Below are positions 8,814 through 16,792 of a stretch of DNA of 28,387 bases, piece after piece. Below the pieces are notes generated by a model. It ran no database searches and was not told the origin of the DNA. It saw only the letters and a program-made list of their open reading frames with translations. The DNA is from an uncultured Solobacterium sp. (GTDB taxonomy: Bacteria; Bacillota_I; Bacilli_A; Erysipelotrichales; Erysipelotrichaceae). How positions within the stretch are numbered: position 1 is the stretch's first letter; the number at the start of each line of letters is the position of its first letter. A program made the translations under genes and the position numbers. The stretch covers positions 1 through 28,387 of the forward strand of contig CAKMPP010000041.1 in assembly GCA_927911475.1 (NCBI GenBank), given 5' to 3'.

Positions 8814-9897
8814 ATTAGCTTTATGCGCTGCACTAGTAGCTCCACTTGTTGGATGTAGTGGAGATGGTGAAGGTGCGGTTGAGCGAGTAGGCGATGCAAA
8901 AGAGATGTTTGGCTGTAACGTTATCAATGTATTCAACGCCGGCGAATATATCGGCGAAGGAGTAATATCCAACTTTGAAACAATGTATAACGCAAAAGTA
9001 AACTACGATATGTTCGAGTCTAATGAGATGATGTATACCAAGTTATTAGGTGGCTCATCCTACGATGTGCTTGTACCTAGTGACTACATGATTGAACAGT
9101 TGTTAGCTGAAAAAATGTTACAACCACTAGATAAGAAGTCTTATGAAAATCTAGGTTTACTCAATCCATCTGTTGTAGAGTCTCAAAAGGAATTTGATCC
9201 AACGTTAGAATATTCAGTTCCATATTTCTGGGGTAACGTTGGTCTTGTATATAACAAGACAACAGTCGATGAAAAGGATATTGAAGAGCAGGGTTGGAAT
9301 ATTCTAAAGAATCCAAAGTACAAGGGAAGAATCTTCTTCTATGATTCCCAGCGTGATGGCTTTATGATTGCATTTAAGGCTCTTGGTTATTCGATGAATA
9401 CAAATAATCCAAAGGAAATCCAAGAGGCATATGAATGGTTATCTGAGATGAATGCCACAATGGATCCAGCGTATGTTACGGATGAAGTTATTGATGGCAT
9501 GACAAATGCAGAAAAGGATATTGCGGTCATGTATTCTGGCGATGCGACAAACGTTCTTACAGAAAACATGGATATGAGTTGGGTAGCACCAAAGCAGGGA
9601 ACAAACGTATGGATTGATGCAATGGTTATTCCTAAGAATAGTAACTGTCCTGGACTTGCAAATAAGTTTATCGACTACATTATCAGTGAAAGTGTTCAGT
9701 CACAGAATGCTGAGTGGGTTGGATATACACCGGTTGATAAGAGTGTTGAGGAAGAACTTGCTGGACCGGATGGAGAATTCTTTGAAAATCCAGCATTTGT
9801 TCCACGTACAGGATATCATTTGGATGAAACATTCCATTTTGATGAACAGTTAAAAGCAAAGCTCTCTGATCTTTGGAATAAAGTCAAAGTACAATAA
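8788..9897 (+). CDS. potD: Polyamine-binding lipoprotein PotD
   Basis: The protein is 369 residues. The signal peptide MRKLQNLTKLALCAALVAPLVGC ends in a lipobox, with Cys23 as the likely lipid anchor. The mature part is a type-2 periplasmic-binding fold: NVFNAGEYIGEGVISNFE, SSYDVLVPSDYMIEQL, VPYFWGNVGLVYN and AVMYSGDATNV are typical of PotD/PotF. It captures spermidine or putrescine outside the membrane and delivers it to PotBC. The gene overlaps potC by 26 bases, which fits coupled translation. It is the last gene of the operon; no clear terminator follows, only an A-rich tract at 9914-9930. Confidence 0.92.
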   Translation: MRKLQNLTKLALCAALVAPLVGCSGDGEGAVERVGDAKEMFGCNVINVFNAGEYIGEGVISNFETMYNAKVNYDMFESNEMMYTKLLGGSSYDVLVPSDYMIEQLLAEKMLQPLDKKSYENLGLLNPSVVESQKEFDPTLEYSVPYFWGNVGLVYNKTTVDEKDIEEQGWNILKNPKYKGRIFFYDSQRDGFMIAFKALGYSMNTNNPKEIQEAYEWLSEMNATMDPAYVTDEVIDGMTNAEKDIAVMYSGDATNVLTENMDMSWVAPKQGTNVWIDAMVIPKNSNCPGLANKFIDYIISESVQSQNAEWVGYTPVDKSVEEELAGPDGEFFENPAFVPRTGYHLDETFHFDEQLKAKLSDLWNKVKVQ

Positions 9898-9966
9898 ACT
9901 TTTTCTAGCTATAAAAAAAAGAAAAAAAATATTTGTAAACTAGAAATAAAAAGTGATATACTTCTA

Positions 9967-9995
9967 TTGCATTCGATGAATGCTTTCAGTATAAT
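9967..9995 (+). promoter_or_regulatory. Promoter of the tRNA-Cys/tRNA-Leu operon
   Basis: TTGCAT (9967-9972) and a perfect TATAAT (9990-9995) are 17 bases apart, about 30 bases before tRNA-Cys. The 9898-10256 stretch between coding genes holds only this promoter, the two tRNAs and terminators. Confidence 0.75.
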
Positions 9996-10024
9996 AATAA
10001 AGCGCTGTAATTTTACAGAGCTTT

Positions 10025-10098
10025 GGTTCCTTAGCCAAGTGGTAAGGCAGCAGACTGCAACTCTGCGAGCGCCGGTCCGACTCCGGCAGGAACCTCCA
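10025..10098 (+). tRNA. tRNA-Cys (GCA)
   Basis: Acceptor GGTTCCT/AGGAACC has the discriminator T that is diagnostic for tRNA-Cys, followed by an encoded CCA. The anticodon stem GCAGA/TCTGC holds loop CTGCAAC, giving anticodon GCA. The T-arm is GCCGG/CCGGC. Confidence 0.96.
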
Positions 10099-10099
10099 T

Positions 10100-10186
10100 G
10101 GAGATGTGGCGGAATCGGCAGACGCAACGGACTTAAAATCCGTTGTCTGAAAGGACGTATGGGTTCAAGTCCCATCATCTCCACCA
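10100..10186 (+). tRNA. tRNA-Leu (TAA)
   Basis: Acceptor GGAGATG pairs with CATCTCC, with discriminator A and encoded CCA. The anticodon stem ACGGA/TCCGT holds loop CTTAAAA, giving anticodon TAA. A long variable arm follows. It is separated from tRNA-Cys by one base, so the two are co-transcribed. Confidence 0.96.
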
Positions 10187-10189
10187 TCA

Positions 10190-10217
10190 AAAAATGCTTA
10201 CTTCGGTAAGTGTTTTT
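10190..10217 (+). terminator. Rho-independent terminator after tRNA-Leu(TAA)
   Basis: The hairpin (GCTTAC, TTCG tetraloop, GTAAGT, extended by wobble pairs) is followed by TTTTTT. Confidence 0.85.
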
Positions 10218-10230
10218 TATTTATGCGATG

Positions 10231-10260
10231 ATAAAAGAAAAAGTGATGGATCACCATCAC
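10231..10260 (-). terminator. Terminator of the small membrane protein gene
   Basis: On the minus strand GTGATGG, loop TGAT, CCATCAC forms a seven-pair stem followed by TTTTTCTTTT. It overlaps the stop codon at 10257-10259. Confidence 0.75.
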
Positions 10261-10607
10261 AAAATATGCGGTAATAGGATACACAGTAGAATCAGAACGA
10301 TACTTGCATAGAGGGGAATATTGCTACGATGACTTCGTTCAAGCAAGATACGTTTCCGATAATCTGCGTACGTTGGATCTAAATCTTTACTTCGTTGGAA
10401 TTCAAGAGAAGAGAAATCACCCTTGAGCCAAGCCTGTCTAAATGTTCCAACAAAGAATAGAATGGCTGTTAGAATCCCAAGACTGTTTAAGAAACCGAAA
10501 CGAAAAGGTTGTTTTACAATACCAACTATAACAGAAATAAGTAGTACAATTCCGACGTAAATCCATACTTTTATATCCCTAAATGGGAGAATTAACTTTC
10601 TTAACAT
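10257..10607 (-). CDS. Small membrane protein, DUF3899-like
   Basis: This 116-residue protein has three hydrophobic segments: IYVGIVLLISVIVGIV near the N-terminus, LNSLGILTAILFFVGTF in the middle, and YASIVLILLCILLPHIL at the C-terminus. Between the last two is a charged loop (LEFQRSKDLDPTYADYRKRILLERSHRSN). The helix followed by a short polar loop resembles DUF3899, but the match is by eye. No function can be assigned. It is a single-gene unit with its own promoter and terminator. The -10 box lies only six bases from the ATG and no ribosome site is seen. Confidence 0.65.
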   Translation of the reverse strand: MLRKLILPFRDIKVWIYVGIVLLISVIVGIVKQPFRFGFLNSLGILTAILFFVGTFRQAWLKGDFSSLEFQRSKDLDPTYADYRKRILLERSHRSNIPLYASIVLILLCILLPHIL

Positions 10608-10613
10608 GTTTAC

Positions 10614-10641
10614 ATTTTAACCGATATTTTAAACATGACAA
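10614..10641 (-). promoter_or_regulatory. Promoter of the small membrane protein gene, leaderless geometry
   Basis: On the minus strand TTGTCA (10641-10636) and TAAAAT (10619-10614) are separated by 16 bases. The -10 ends six bases before the ATG at 10607, so RNA would begin at the start codon. Confidence 0.6.
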
Positions 10642-10712
10642 TATCCTTGATTGTGATTTGTTGAAAATGAATACAAATTTACAGAAATACACTGTAAACA
10701 GCGTTGTATGCG

Positions 10713-10741
10713 TTGTTTATCATATTTAGGAATGCTATAAT
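10713..10741 (+). promoter_or_regulatory. Promoter of the sepF-ylmH-divIVA cluster
   Basis: TTGTTT (10713-10718) and a perfect TATAAT (10736-10741) have a 17-base spacer. The ribosome site AGGGAGA and the ATG at 10769 follow. Confidence 0.7.
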
Positions 10742-10768
10742 AGATATAATAAAAAAGGGAGATTGTAT

Positions 10769-11175
10769 ATGGTATTCAACAAGATTAAAGAATTCGTCGC
10801 ACCAGTAGATGAAGACGAAGATGAAGGCGAAGAACTACAATTCACAGGAAGAGAGGTACAACCAGTGAGTACTTACGAGTCAAAACAAACAAATTTGAAT
10901 AACATTTCTAAAAATACACAATGGTAATGTTCGAACCAAGAAGTTTCGAACAAGCTGAGGAGATTGCACGTCACTTAAAGCAAACACGTGGCTGCATTAT
11001 CAACTTACACCGTTTACAAAGAGAATATGCTCAACGTACAATTGATTTCTTATCTGGTGTTGTATTCGCATTAGATGGAACAATTCAAAAGGTTGGTCAT
11101 AACGTTATCTTCTGTGCACCAAGAAACGTTGGTGTTGAAGGTAATATCTCACTTGATAAGGGTGAAGATGAATAA
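10769..11175 (+). CDS. sepF: Cell division protein SepF (one frameshift)
   Basis: Read through one lost base this gives about 135 residues. The N-terminal MVFNKIKEFVAPVDEDEDEGEE is the short membrane-targeting helix plus acidic linker of SepF. The C-terminal part, VMFEPRSFEQAEEIARHLKQTRGCIINLHRL...RTIDFLSGVVFALDGTIQKVGHNVIFCAPRNV, is the SepF core that binds FtsZ. At 10918-10921 one A appears missing: NTQW-stop becomes NTQMVMFEPRS when it is restored. SepF organises the Z-ring at the membrane. The position before ylmH, divIVA and ileS is the conserved Bacillota order. Start ATG 10769 follows GGGAGA. Confidence 0.9.
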
Positions 11176-11908
11176 TCTAGGGAATTACGATTCTCTGATT
11201 GCACATTTACACGACTTAAAAGAAAAGAGTGAACGTTGGCATAAGAGTGTTTATTCTGCATTCTTAACGGAAGAAGAACAGGCGGTTGTCCAAAAGATAT
11301 TCACTCCATCCCGCTTTGTTCGCTATGATGGCGGATACGATGAAGCACGTAAAAAGAAAGTCATCTTTCTCTATGATGAGAAGGATGGCTTTTCAGATAT
11401 TGTATGCATGAAGGCTAAGATTGATCAGCGCTTTCGTATGATAGGACATCGTGATGTATATGGAGCAATCATGAATCTTCAGATAGAGAAGAGTAGTTTT
11501 GGCGATTTCTGGATTGAAGAAGATGCGATTTATCTCTATACATCTGAACATATGGTTGATTTTATCAAAAATCATTTGATTCGTATCAATCAGCTAACGG
11601 TATCGTTTGAGCAGATTGATGAACGACCGAAACAGGAGTTTAAGACCAAAGAACTTTCTCTTGTTGTGGCAAGTGAAAGAGCAGATGCAATCGTGGCTGC
11701 TTTAACCCATTCTAGTCGTAGTGATGCGAAGGATTTGATACGAAAAGGATACGTGCAGGTGAATCATATCGAACTTGAAGAGCCTGATAAAATATGCAAT
11801 AATGGGAGTGTTATTTCTATACGTGGAACAGGTAGATTTACCTTCTTAGGCTTTAGTCGAAAGACGCGTACAGGAAGAATCGTTGCAGAATTTCTGCAGA
11901 ATATATAA
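11168..11908 (+). CDS. ylmH: YlmH family S4-domain RNA-binding protein
   Basis: The protein is 246 residues from the ATG at 11168, which overlaps the end of sepF by eight bases. The frame is open further upstream, but that part lies inside the sepF core and is ignored. The N-terminal half has FLTEEEQAVVQKIF and VRYDGGYDEARKKKVIFLYD, typical of YlmH. The C-terminal S4 domain reads RADAIVAALTHSSRSDAKDLIRKGYVQVNHIELEEPDKICNNGSVISIRGTGRF. In Bacillota YlmH is a division-cluster protein that binds RNA and acts on stalled ribosomes. The gene context fits. Confidence 0.9.
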   Translation: MNNLGNYDSLIAHLHDLKEKSERWHKSVYSAFLTEEEQAVVQKIFTPSRFVRYDGGYDEARKKKVIFLYDEKDGFSDIVCMKAKIDQRFRMIGHRDVYGAIMNLQIEKSSFGDFWIEEDAIYLYTSEHMVDFIKNHLIRINQLTVSFEQIDERPKQEFKTKELSLVVASERADAIVAALTHSSRSDAKDLIRKGYVQVNHIELEEPDKICNNGSVISIRGTGRFTFLGFSRKTRTGRIVAEFLQNI

Positions 11909-11919
11909 GAGGAGAGAAC

Positions 11920-12402
11920 ATGACGACACGAAGACCGACATTTCGCATCATGAAAAATGGCTATGATCGGTTTGCGGTTGATGATGTGATGGAGCAATAC
12001 GCTGCGCAAGTTGCCTTCCTTCAAAGAAAGTTGGAACTCTATCAAGAACAGATGGTTGAGACAACAGAGAAGTTGGAGGACTTACAGACACGCTACAATG
12101 AGATTGAGCGTGCGGTAGATGTGCGGAAAGATGCGGCCGACAGTATTACCAGATTATCTTTGCAGGAAGCTAATGATGTGATGGCGAGAGCACAGGATAA
12201 CGCTGATGAGATTGTCAAAGAAGCTTTATCCGTTGCGCGTTCCATATTGCTGGATCTATCGCAACTGTATACTGAAGCTGGTGAGGTAAAGAGTGATCTG
12301 AGCCAACAACTAACCGATTTACAAAAGAGTTTAGATAACTTTAGACTTCCAAAACTTCCTGATATGGATTGGTTGGAAGAGTCTGATAAAGAATTGCATT
12401 GA
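11920..12402 (+). CDS. divIVA: DivIVA family polar/septal protein
   Basis: The protein is 160 residues. The N-terminal segment FRIMKNGYDRFAVDDVMEQYAAQVAFLQRK matches the DivIVA membrane-binding N-domain (usual F-x-x-x-x-x-G-Y-x-x-x-x-V-D-x-F). It is followed by long heptad coiled coil (about 25-145). The ribosome site AGAGGAGAG precedes ATG 11920, 11 bases after ylmH. It probably scaffolds division or cell-pole machinery. It ends just before the ileS T-box. Confidence 0.85.
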   Translation: MTTRRPTFRIMKNGYDRFAVDDVMEQYAAQVAFLQRKLELYQEQMVETTEKLEDLQTRYNEIERAVDVRKDAADSITRLSLQEANDVMARAQDNADEIVKEALSVARSILLDLSQLYTEAGEVKSDLSQQLTDLQKSLDNFRLPKLPDMDWLEESDKELH

Positions 12403-12411
12403 TCAGGACAT

Positions 12412-12600
12412 GCTTTAACAGAAGTGGATTGATAAGAGAGTTCGTGTATGCTGAAAACGAACATGAAGCCTGTTAATAGAATCACCTGTGAGTAATCGTA
12501 CCTTCTGCGTTAAAGAAGAAAAGAGTGTATGACAATCAAGTCATAAACTAAGGTGGTACCGCGTTTAGACGTCCTTAGATTTTTAAGGACGTTTTTATTT
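12412..12600 (+). promoter_or_regulatory. T-box leader of ileS with terminator
   Basis: The hallmark T-box AAGGTGGTACCGCG is at 12550-12563. It is followed by an intrinsic terminator: ACGTCCTTA (12569-12577) pairs with TAAGGACGT (12584-12592), then a T tract. The stem I region begins near 12420 with the characteristic AGAGAG (12435-12440). The likely specifier is ATC at 12481-12483, an isoleucine codon, which agrees with the gene downstream. Uncharged tRNA-Ile would favour the antiterminator and read-through. The specifier placement is by eye. Confidence 0.88.
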
Positions 12601-12620
12601 TTATAAAAGAGGAGGGTCAT

Positions 12621-15352
12621 ATGGACTACAAAGATACGCTAAACATGCCAAATACAGAGTTTGAGATGCGTGGTAATCTTGCACAGAAGGAACCAGGTAT
12701 TTTAAAGAATTGGCAACAAGACAACTATTACCAAAACTTACTAGAACACCACAAAGGACAGAAGGCATTCATCTTACACGATGGTCCTCCATACGCAAAT
12801 GGTAACCTGCATGCAGGTACAGCCATGAACCGTACTATCAAGGACTTCATTATTCGTAGCCATGCGATGTCTGGTTACTATACACCATTCTTTCCAGGAT
12901 GGGATACACATGGATTACCAATTGAAAATGCTATCCAGAAGTTAGGTGTTGACCGTAAGGCATTGTCCGCTGCTGAGTTTAGACGTAAGTGTGAAGAGTA
13001 TGCACACCAGCAGATTGCACAGCAGATGGAAACAGAGAAGCGTTTAGGTCAGATTGCGGATTATGAACATCCATATATCACACTAACAAAAGGTTTTGAG
13101 GCTCGTCAGATTCAATCTTTTGCTAAGATGGCCTTAAAAGGAATGATCTTCCAGGGATTAAAACCTGTTTATTGGTCACCATACAATGAGACAGCGGTTG
13201 CAGATTCTGAAATCATCTATAAGGATGTTAAGGATGCGACAATCTATCTTAAGTTCCCAATTGCGGATGGTAAGGGTGTATTAACTACAGATGATAACTT
13301 TGTAATCTGGACAACAACACCTTGGACGATTCCATCAAACATGGCAGTATCTGTGCATCCAGATTTAGAGTATGCATTAGTAAAGACTAGTGCCGGTAAT
13401 TTGGTTGTTCTTGCAAAGTTTGTTGATCGTTTACTCGAAAAATTCAATCTTGAAAATCTAGGTATTTTAAAGACATTTACTGGTAAGGAAATTGAAGGTG
13501 TTACATATCACCATGTTGCATTAGATAAGGAATGTCCATGTCTTTTAGGTACCCACGTTACAGATGAAGATGGTACTGGTATTGTACATACAGCTGGTGG
13601 ACATGGTATGGATGACTATCTTGTATGTATGAAGAATGGTATGCCACCAATCTGTACAGTTGATGAGCGTGGTTATATGAATGAAGAAGCAGGCTCTTAT
13701 CAGGGTATGTTCTTTGAGGATTGTTCAAAGGCTATCATTCATGACATGAGTGAAAAGGGCTACTTACTAAAAGTTGAAAATATTACCCACTCCTATCACA
13801 CGATGATCGTCTGAAGAAGAAGGTTATCTTCCGTGCGGTGAAACAGTGGTTCTGTTCGATTGAGAAGGTACGTGAGCAGGCATTGGATCAGATTAACAAC
13901 CACGTTAAGTGGCATAATTCCTTTGGCCAAAAGCGTATGAACAATATGATTGCGGACCGTGGTGACTGGTGTATCTCAAGACAGCGTCTATGGGGTGTTC
14001 CAATTCCAATTATCTATTGTGAAGATAACTCACCAATCATGGAGAAGGAAGTCTTTGATCATATCGCTGCACTCATGAATGAATATGGTTCAAACGTTTG
14101 GTTTGAAAGAGACGCAAAAGATTTACTGCCAGAAGGTTATACAAATGAAAAGTCACCAAATGGTGAATTCCGTAAGGAAACAGATATCATGGACGTATGG
14201 TTTGATTCTGGTTCAAGCTGGAATGAATTAATCGCTCGTGGTGACGGTTATCCATGTGATTTATACTTTGAAGGTTCTGACCAGTATCGTGGTTGGTTTA
14301 ACTCTTCCCTTATCGTTTCTACAGCAGTAAATGGAACGGCTCCATACAAGGAAGTCTTATCTCATGGTTACGTTGTAGACTCTAAGGGTGAAAAGATGTC
14401 CAAGTCAGTTGGTAATGTTGTAAACCCAATGGATATCATCAATCAGAACGGTGCTGATGTATTCCGTCTTTGGGCAATGTCCTCAGACTTTAAGGAAGAC
14501 TTAAAGTTAGGTCCAAGCAACATCAAGCAGGTTTCTGATCAGTATCGTAAGATTCGTAATACATTCCGTTTCTTACTAGGTAATGTAAATGGAGAAGACT
14601 TCAATCCTGCAACAGATATGGTAGCCTTTGAAAATCTAGAACGTATTGATCAACAAGTTCTTGTATTACTCAATGACTTAGTTGCGGATGTACGTAAGGA
14701 TGTATTAGAGTACAACTACTTATCCGCAAATAAGCATCTATTGTATTTCATGGTTAATATCTTATCTTCTTACTATTGTGATTTTACAAAGGATATCCTA
14801 TATGTCAGTGCCAAGGATGATTACCGTAGAAGACAAGTACAGTCCGTATACTGGAACTGTGCGGATGCACTTGTGAAGCTTTGGGCTCCATTCTTAGCAT
14901 TTACTGCTGAAGAAATCTGGACGCATTTTTCACACTTAGGTGCAAACTCTGTACACTACGAAGAATTCCCAGAAGTGAAGGAATACGCAGAAGCTGAAGC
15001 ATTACGTGATGAAATCAAACGTCTATTAGATGTTCGTGCTCTTGTTACAAAAGCAAATGAAGAAGCACGTAATGAAAAATTAATCGCATCTAGCCAAGAG
15101 GCTAAGATTATCCTAACTCTTCCAAAGGAAGACAAGGAATTTGTAGAAAAGAACCTAGGTGATGCAGTAGCACAGTGGTTAATTGTTTCTCAGGTTGAAC
15201 TTGTAGAAGGTGAAGCGATTGCGAAGGTTGAAAAGGCTAGTGGAGAGAAGTGTCCACGTTGCTGGAACTATGATGAACATGTGGATGAAAATGGACTATG
15301 TCCAAGATGCCACGCTGTCATGGAAGGCTACAAACTTATTCACCAAAACTAA
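12621..15352 (+). CDS. ileS: Isoleucyl-tRNA synthetase (one frameshift)
   Basis: Read through one lost C near 13797 this gives about 910 residues, the normal size. At the break SYHTMIV-stop becomes SYPHDDRLKKKVIFRAVKQWF. The Rossmann core starts HDGPPYANGNLHAGT (53-67), followed by PGWDTHGLPIE. The editing-domain region includes TTTPWTIPSNMAV. The KMSKS loop is GEKMSKSVGN (near 14390). The anticodon-binding helices follow, and the C-terminal zinc knuckle has CPRCWNY and CPRC. The first class-I signature, usually H-x-G-H, reads HAGT here. It charges tRNA-Ile and is controlled by the T-box upstream. Ribosome site GAGGAGG lies at 12609-12615. Confidence 0.95.
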
Positions 15353-15361
15353 ATATATATA

Positions 15362-15400
15362 CATGCATGTGGGATGAAAGTTCTACATGCATTATTTTTG
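15362..15400 (+). terminator. Terminator after ileS
   Basis: ATGCATGT and ACATGCAT form an eight-pair stem around a loop of about 14 bases, followed by TATTTTTG. Confidence 0.65.
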
Positions 15401-15407
15401 GATAAAG

Positions 15408-15432
15408 AAAAGCGACAGATTACTGTCGCTTT
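15408..15432 (-). terminator. Terminator of metK
   Basis: A ten-pair stem (AAAGCGACAG/CTGTCGCTTT, four-base loop) lies four bases past the metK stop. On the minus strand it runs into TTTTTCTTT. It may act in both directions. Confidence 0.85.
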
Positions 15433-15435
15433 ATG

Positions 15436-16530
15436 TTAAAGTTCAATCTTTTTAAATTGTTCCCAAGGTAAGTAAGGCTTACCGAAGTGTCCATAGTTTG
15501 TTGTCTGTGTATAGATAGGTCTTTCAAGATCTAATTCCTTGATCATATTTTTGACGGAGAAGTTAAAGTTCTTCTTAACAATTTCTTCTAACTCTTCATC
15601 ACTATACTTCGATGTATTAAAACTATTTACGTTAATAGAGATCGGGTTAGGTTCACCAATCGCATATGCAAGTTCAATCTGACACTTCTTTGCTAGACCA
15701 TTTGCTACGATATTACGGCAAACATAACGTGCGTAGTAAGCGGCGGAACGGTCAACCTTTGTAGGGTCCTTGGATGAGAAACATCCACCGCCAATAGGTG
15801 CGTATCCACCATAAGTATCTACAACAATCTTGCGGCCAGTAGTGCCGGAGTCACCCCAACTACCACCAACAACGAAGGAACCAGATGGGTTGATGAAGAA
15901 CTTTGTATTTTCATCTATGAGTTCTGGTTTAACAACCTTGTTAATGACTTCTTCATGAATGAGCTTCTTTAACTCTTCTTGTGTGATTGCTTTACTGTGT
16001 TGTGTTGAAACAACAATTGTTTCAATTCTCTTGAGTTCGCCATTATCATATTCTACTGTAACCTGTGTCTTACCATCAGGTCCTAAAAGAGTAGGGTTTT
16101 CACGGCGTACTTGTTCAAGACGCTTTGCGAGCATGTGTGCACAGTCAATCGCAAATGGCATGTAGGACTTTGTTTCATCACTTGCAAAACCAAACATAAT
16201 ACCTTGGTCACCAGCGCTGTATTCCTGATGTCCAACAGCAGAGTTAATTTCTGCAGATTGTTTGTTTACCTTTAGGATGACATTGTATTCTTCAGGGTAA
16301 CCAATATCTTTTAAAACTTTCTTTGCAATAGTAGCGTAATCGATTACTGCAGTTGTGCCTGCTTCACCATAGATGAAGATCGTATCGTCTTTGATTGTAG
16401 CTTCAACAGCCATATGTGCTTTTGGATCTTGCGCTAGTGCTGCATCCAAGATAGAATCCGCAATCAAATCACAGATTTTATCTGGGTGACCACTTGTAAC
16501 TGATTCGGATGAGAAATAATACTTTGACAT
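15436..16530 (-). CDS. metK: S-adenosylmethionine synthetase
   Basis: The start is the ATG at 16530, after the ribosome site AAGGAGG; the frame is open further upstream but those residues are leader RNA. This gives 364 residues, slightly short of the usual 380-395. Signatures in order are ESVTSGHPDK near the N-terminus, the HQEYSAGDQG metal/ATP loop (usually GAGDQG), INPSGSFVVGG, DTYGGYAPIGGG and KDPTKVDRSAAYYARY. It makes SAM from methionine and ATP in the cytoplasm. It is a single-gene unit with its own promoter, structured leader and terminator. Confidence 0.95.
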   Translation of the reverse strand: MSKYYFSSESVTSGHPDKICDLIADSILDAALAQDPKAHMAVEATIKDDTIFIYGEAGTTAVIDYATIAKKVLKDIGYPEEYNVILKVNKQSAEINSAVGHQEYSAGDQGIMFGFASDETKSYMPFAIDCAHMLAKRLEQVRRENPTLLGPDGKTQVTVEYDNGELKRIETIVVSTQHSKAITQEELKKLIHEEVINKVVKPELIDENTKFFINPSGSFVVGGSWGDSGTTGRKIVVDTYGGYAPIGGGCFSSKDPTKVDRSAAYYARYVCRNIVANGLAKKCQIELAYAIGEPNPISINVNSFNTSKYSDEELEEIVKKNFNFSVKNMIKELDLERPIYTQTTNYGHFGKPYLPWEQFKKIEL

Positions 16531-16603
16531 AATAAAAACCTCCTTCGTTTTGTCTTTTTTATACGACAGATGAAAGAGGGTATTTAACTTATTTAGCTCT
16601 TTC

Positions 16604-16690
16604 CTTATCGATGTCAGCAGTACCACCTTGCTGGAAGCAGTAGGTTGGTGTGAGGTTACTGAGCTGACTCTCTACCTCAGTTCTTGATAA
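16604..16690 (-). promoter_or_regulatory. SAM-I-like riboswitch in the metK leader (divergent)
   Basis: On the minus strand the element starts TTATCAAGA and ends GATAAGGA, giving the P1 stem TTATC/GATAA. After the AAGA joint comes a GAG-AGTCAG-CTC hairpin and CAACC, as in the SAM-I P2 arm. ACC(A)ACCT then pairs with AGGTGGT as P3. The P2 loop GTCAG can pair with CTGAC downstream, mirroring the SAM-I pseudoknot. The usual GGTGCTAATTCC stretch and P4 hairpin are missing, so the match is incomplete. No terminator with a T tract follows. Control of metK by SAM riboswitches is common in Bacillota. Confidence 0.55.
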
Positions 16691-16701
16691 AAGACGTTAT
16701 T

Positions 16702-16730
16702 ATTAAAACACTAGAAAGATTGCTTGTCAA
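16702..16730 (-). promoter_or_regulatory. metK promoter
   Basis: A perfect TTGACA (16730-16725 on the minus strand) and TTTAAT (16707-16702) are 17 bases apart. Transcription would start just before the structured leader element. Confidence 0.65.
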
Positions 16731-16744
16731 TTGATATGTTCGTG

Positions 16745-16772
16745 TTCAAACATATTTTAAAACTGGTATAAT
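16745..16772 (+). promoter_or_regulatory. Promoter of the AI-2E family gene
   Basis: TTCAAA (16745-16750), a 16-base spacer and TGG-TATAAT (extended -10, box 16767-16772) lie just before the ribosome site GGAGG at 16779-16783. It diverges from the metK promoter. Confidence 0.65.
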
Positions 16773-16792
16773 CAATATGGAGGTTTTTGCGT

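Noticed and set aside
9909..10209. Open frames on both strands over the two tRNA genes
   Set aside because: They are translations of tRNA-Cys and tRNA-Leu and their antisense; the tRNA structures explain every constraint.
11075..11167. Earlier in-frame start for ylmH
   Set aside because: That stretch is the conserved SepF core in another frame; the ATG at 11168 gives a family-length protein.
16604..16640. AAGGTGGTAC on the minus strand of the metK leader as a T-box
   Set aside because: The full T-box core ends in ACCGCG, which is absent. The promoter lies too close for a T-box stem I, and there is no terminator hairpin with a T tract.
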